A stretch of DNA of 64,000 nt. Origin: Planococcus halotolerans (GTDB lineage: Bacteria; Bacillota; Bacilli; Bacillales_A; Planococcaceae). Of this stretch, positions 62,280 to 64,000 are shown one piece after another; the first letter of the stretch is position 1; the number at the start of each line of letters is the position of its first letter. The notes under the pieces are model-generated. The model ran no database searches and was not told where the DNA came from. It saw only the letters and a list, made by a program, of their open reading frames with translations. The stretch is from the NCBI RefSeq assembly GCF_003289955.1, contig NZ_QLZR01000006.1, forward strand, positions 1 through 64,000, written 5' to 3'. Made by a program: the position numbers and the translations under genes.

Positions 62280-63281
62280 TTATTGGTCTAAACCTTGCTG
62301 CATCGAAATACCATAAGACGAGTTGAACAGCTTAAACAATTGCTCAAATTTACTCAGGATATCGAGCGCCAACAAGCCGTTGCCCTCGGCCGTTTTCGGA
62401 TAACCTAAAGGCACTGTGCGCCGGACCAGCTGGGCATAGAGTTCCGCTTCTGTCAGGTCACGGGCGAATTCATTTTCAGCGATGTTCTTAATCAGCGCCA
62501 AAGCCCCTGAGACGTGAGGCGCAGCCATGGATGTCCCAGAAAGACTGGCGTATTTGCTGCCGGGATATGCAGAATAGATATCAGTGCCCGGTGCCACCAG
62601 ATCAATCTCATTATTGGTGTTGCTGAACGGGGCAATCTTGCGTCTGAAATCGACCGCTCCCACTTGAATAACTTCACCATAGGCGCCAGGGTAGGCGAAT
62701 TCATCAGTTTGCGGACTGTCGTCGCCTTCGTTTCCAGCGGCACAAACAACTGGGATGCCTGCGTCCACTGCCCGTTTCACCGCTTCATACAGTTCCGGAA
62801 TATCCTGCGGACCGCCAAGCGACATCGAGATGACACTGGTCTTTTCACCGTTCGGGCCAGTCCAATCCACCGCATAATGGATGCCTTTGATAATCCCTTC
62901 ATAATCGCCGTTGCCTTCGCCGCTCAACACTTTTAAAATAAGCAAATGCGCCTCTGGAGCCACTCCTGCTATACCACCGGTTTCCTGATGCGAGGCGGCT
63001 GCCGTACCCGCTACATGCGTGCCGTGGCCATTATTATCATCAAAATTAGATGGATCCCCGTCAAAATCCGGTGTAAAATTTCTCCCTTCAATAATGCGGT
63101 CTTTCAGATCCGGGTGGTCGGGTTGGCAACCTGTATCCAAAATCGCGATGACATTCCCTATTCCTTTTTTCGCTGCCTCCCACACGGCGGGTGCCTGAAT
63201 CATCCGGACGCCTTCCGGAATCTGCGGCGCTCTCGATGAAATTTCTTCTATACGATATGGTATCAAATGAATATCCGGCAT
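62280..63281 (-). CDS. Intracellular subtilisin-type serine protease
   Basis: A 333-residue S8 protease without signal peptide. The N-terminal LIPYRIEEI holds the LIPY motif by which intracellular subtilisins block their own active site until processed. Catalytic triad: Asp in [14 protein letters not shown] near residue 50, His in [10 protein letters not shown] near 87, Ser in [12 protein letters not shown] near 250, with oxyanion Asn in [12 protein letters not shown] at 63281 follows AAGGAGGAG. Role: cytosolic protein turnover, usually in stationary phase. Confidence 0.93.
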   Translation of the reverse strand: MPDIHLIPYRIEEISSRAPQIPEGVRMIQAPAVWEAAKKGIGNVIAILDTGCQPDHPDLKDRIIEGRNFTPDFDGDPSNFDDNNGHGTHVAGTAAASHQETGGIAGVAPEAHLLILKVLSGEGNGDYEGIIKGIHYAVDWTGPNGEKTSVISMSLGGPQDIPELYEAVKRAVDAGIPVVCAAGNEGDDSPQTDEFAYPGAYGEVIQVGAVDFRRKIAPFSNTNNEIDLVAPGTDIYSAYPGSKYASLSGTSMAAPHVSGALALIKNIAENEFARDLTEAELYAQLVRRTVPLGYPKTAEGNGLLALDILSKFEQLFKLFNSSYGISMQQGLDQ

Positions 63282-63310
63282 ATTAACTCCTCCTTCTGCT
63301 TTTAAAGAAA

Positions 63311-63340
63311 TAAAACCCGGCAATAACGCTGCCGGGTCTG
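63311..63340 (-). terminator. Terminator of the symporter gene
   Basis: ACCCGGCA and TGCCGGGT pair around a 7-base loop; on the minus strand TTTATTTC follows. It separates the symporter from the protease gene. Confidence 0.7.
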
Positions 63341-63401
63341 ATTCACATTTCACCCAGCATCCAGACGCTGCCACGTCCGTTCGGCATAAGGTTGATTCGC
63401 A

Positions 63402-64000
63402 TTATAATTGTTTGAAACCGCCTGTATTGGCGCGTACTTTGACTTCCGCAAATTTCTTCGCATCGATTTCACGTGAAACGAGCGTACCGACAAATCCTCC
63501 GATAAAGCCGAGAGGAATGGAAATGATCGCCGGGTTAGTCAACGGGAACAATGGTGTTCCAGTAAAAATCGCCGCTCCAACTTCCGGGCTCAACACACTC
63601 GGGCTGACCGAGACCAGCACCAAAGCGGAAATCAATCCGGTCAGAATCGCTGAAACCGCCCCTGCGGTATTGAATTTTTTCCAGAATATCGTGTAGACGA
63701 TAACCGGCAAATTGGCACTTGCAGCAATACAGAATGCCAAGGAAACCAGGAAGGCTACGTTCAGGCTTTGAGCAAAAATCGCCAGGAGGATCGAGAATAC
63801 CGACACACCTACTGAAGCATAACGCGCGGCAAGCATCTGCTGGCGTTCTGTCGCTTTGCCTTTTTTGATGATTTGGCCGTAAATATCATGGGCAAAAGCG
63901 GACGCTCCTGTCAGCACAAGCCCCGCTACAACAGCCAGGATTGTGGCAAATGCCACTGCCGAGATGAACGACATGAGAACATCTCCACCCAGGGCCTGTG
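63402..64000 (-). CDS. Cation/acetate symporter (ActP-like), C-terminal part
   Basis: The frame runs from the window edge to TAA at 63402, about 199 residues. It contains the ActP signature QALGGDVLMSFISAVAFATILAVVAGL and ASAFAHDIYG, then further membrane segments and a short cytosolic tail. It belongs to the sodium/solute symporter family and imports acetate or a related short acid. The N-terminal two thirds lie outside the window, so any ATG inside is not the true start. Confidence 0.88.
   Translation of the reverse strand, partial: QALGGDVLMSFISAVAFATILAVVAGLVLTGASAFAHDIYGQIIKKGKATERQQMLAARYASVGVSVFSILLAIFAQSLNVAFLVSLAFCIAASANLPVIVYTIFWKKFNTAGAVSAILTGLISALVLVSVSPSVLSPEVGAAIFTGTPLFPLTNPAIISIPLGFIGGFVGTLVSREIDAKKFAEVKVRANTGGFKQL

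Overview
The window looks like a core chromosomal segment of a low-to-mid GC Gram-positive of the order Bacillales, most likely a Planococcaceae member (Planococcus or Planomicrobium-like). This is inferred from the gene set, not from a marker gene. Signs include YpsA, YkvI and YkvR homologues, a guanine riboswitch on xpt-pbuX, a PerR-type box on a clade 3 catalase, SigB-type promoters, an intracellular subtilisin with an LIPY propeptide, a type II pantothenate kinase and a four-gene glgBCDA operon. Many starts are TTG or GTG, and almost every transcription unit ends in a clear hairpin plus T-run. There is no rRNA, tRNA, insertion sequence, prophage or CRISPR array.

Layout. 0-6.5 kb: a truncated gene end, two lipoproteins (one a catalytically dead signal-peptidase-I relative), a DUF4870 protein, a three-gene operon (cory-CC-star protein, ArsA-type ATPase, zinc-type dehydrogenase) and cstA. 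6.5-12.2 kb: ketopantoate reductase, then a fatty-acid/acyl-CoA operon (SDR reductase, TetR repressor, thioesterase, acyl-CoA dehydrogenase, quinone oxidoreductase) behind one promoter with a TetR-like palindrome. 12.2-22.1 kb: amino-acid metabolism (threonine dehydratase, glutamate dehydrogenase), a mini-catalase, an erythromycin-esterase homologue and several small unknown proteins. 22.19-22.65 kb: an unannotated, apparently independently transcribed structured RNA opposite pepF. 24.9-33.9 kb: purine permease, CDF transporter, MBL proteins, YflT stress protein, YkvI, YkvR and an SDR lacking its catalytic lysine. 33.9-39.4 kb: glycogen synthesis operon glgB-glgC-glgD-glgA. 39.6-49.6 kb: Sco1, 6-phosphogluconolactonase, proline dehydrogenase, ring-cleaving dioxygenase, a pseudo-M50 protease, an esterase and xpt-pbuX. 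49.8-64 kb: MFS transporter, a cluster of unknowns including DUF4139 and a 23-residue-repeat protein, a LysM/P60 hydrolase, katA, hemY, nitroreductase, coaW, an intracellular protease and the end of an acetate/cation symporter.

The most unusual content is non-coding. First, the roughly 455-nt putative RNA at 22190-22648 has its own promoter and terminator and two sets of crossing complementary segments (pseudoknots or a switch). Second, at least four intergenic gaps carry short arrays phased at exactly 20 or 21 bp, about two helical turns; three of them lie about 100 bp from a GCTTTTCGC-type palindrome. Third, a dispersed long-hairpin repeat (AAAAGCGGAA ... GGAGTCTAGACA) occurs in at least four gaps. 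All assignments were made by reading the sequence; no database search was run.
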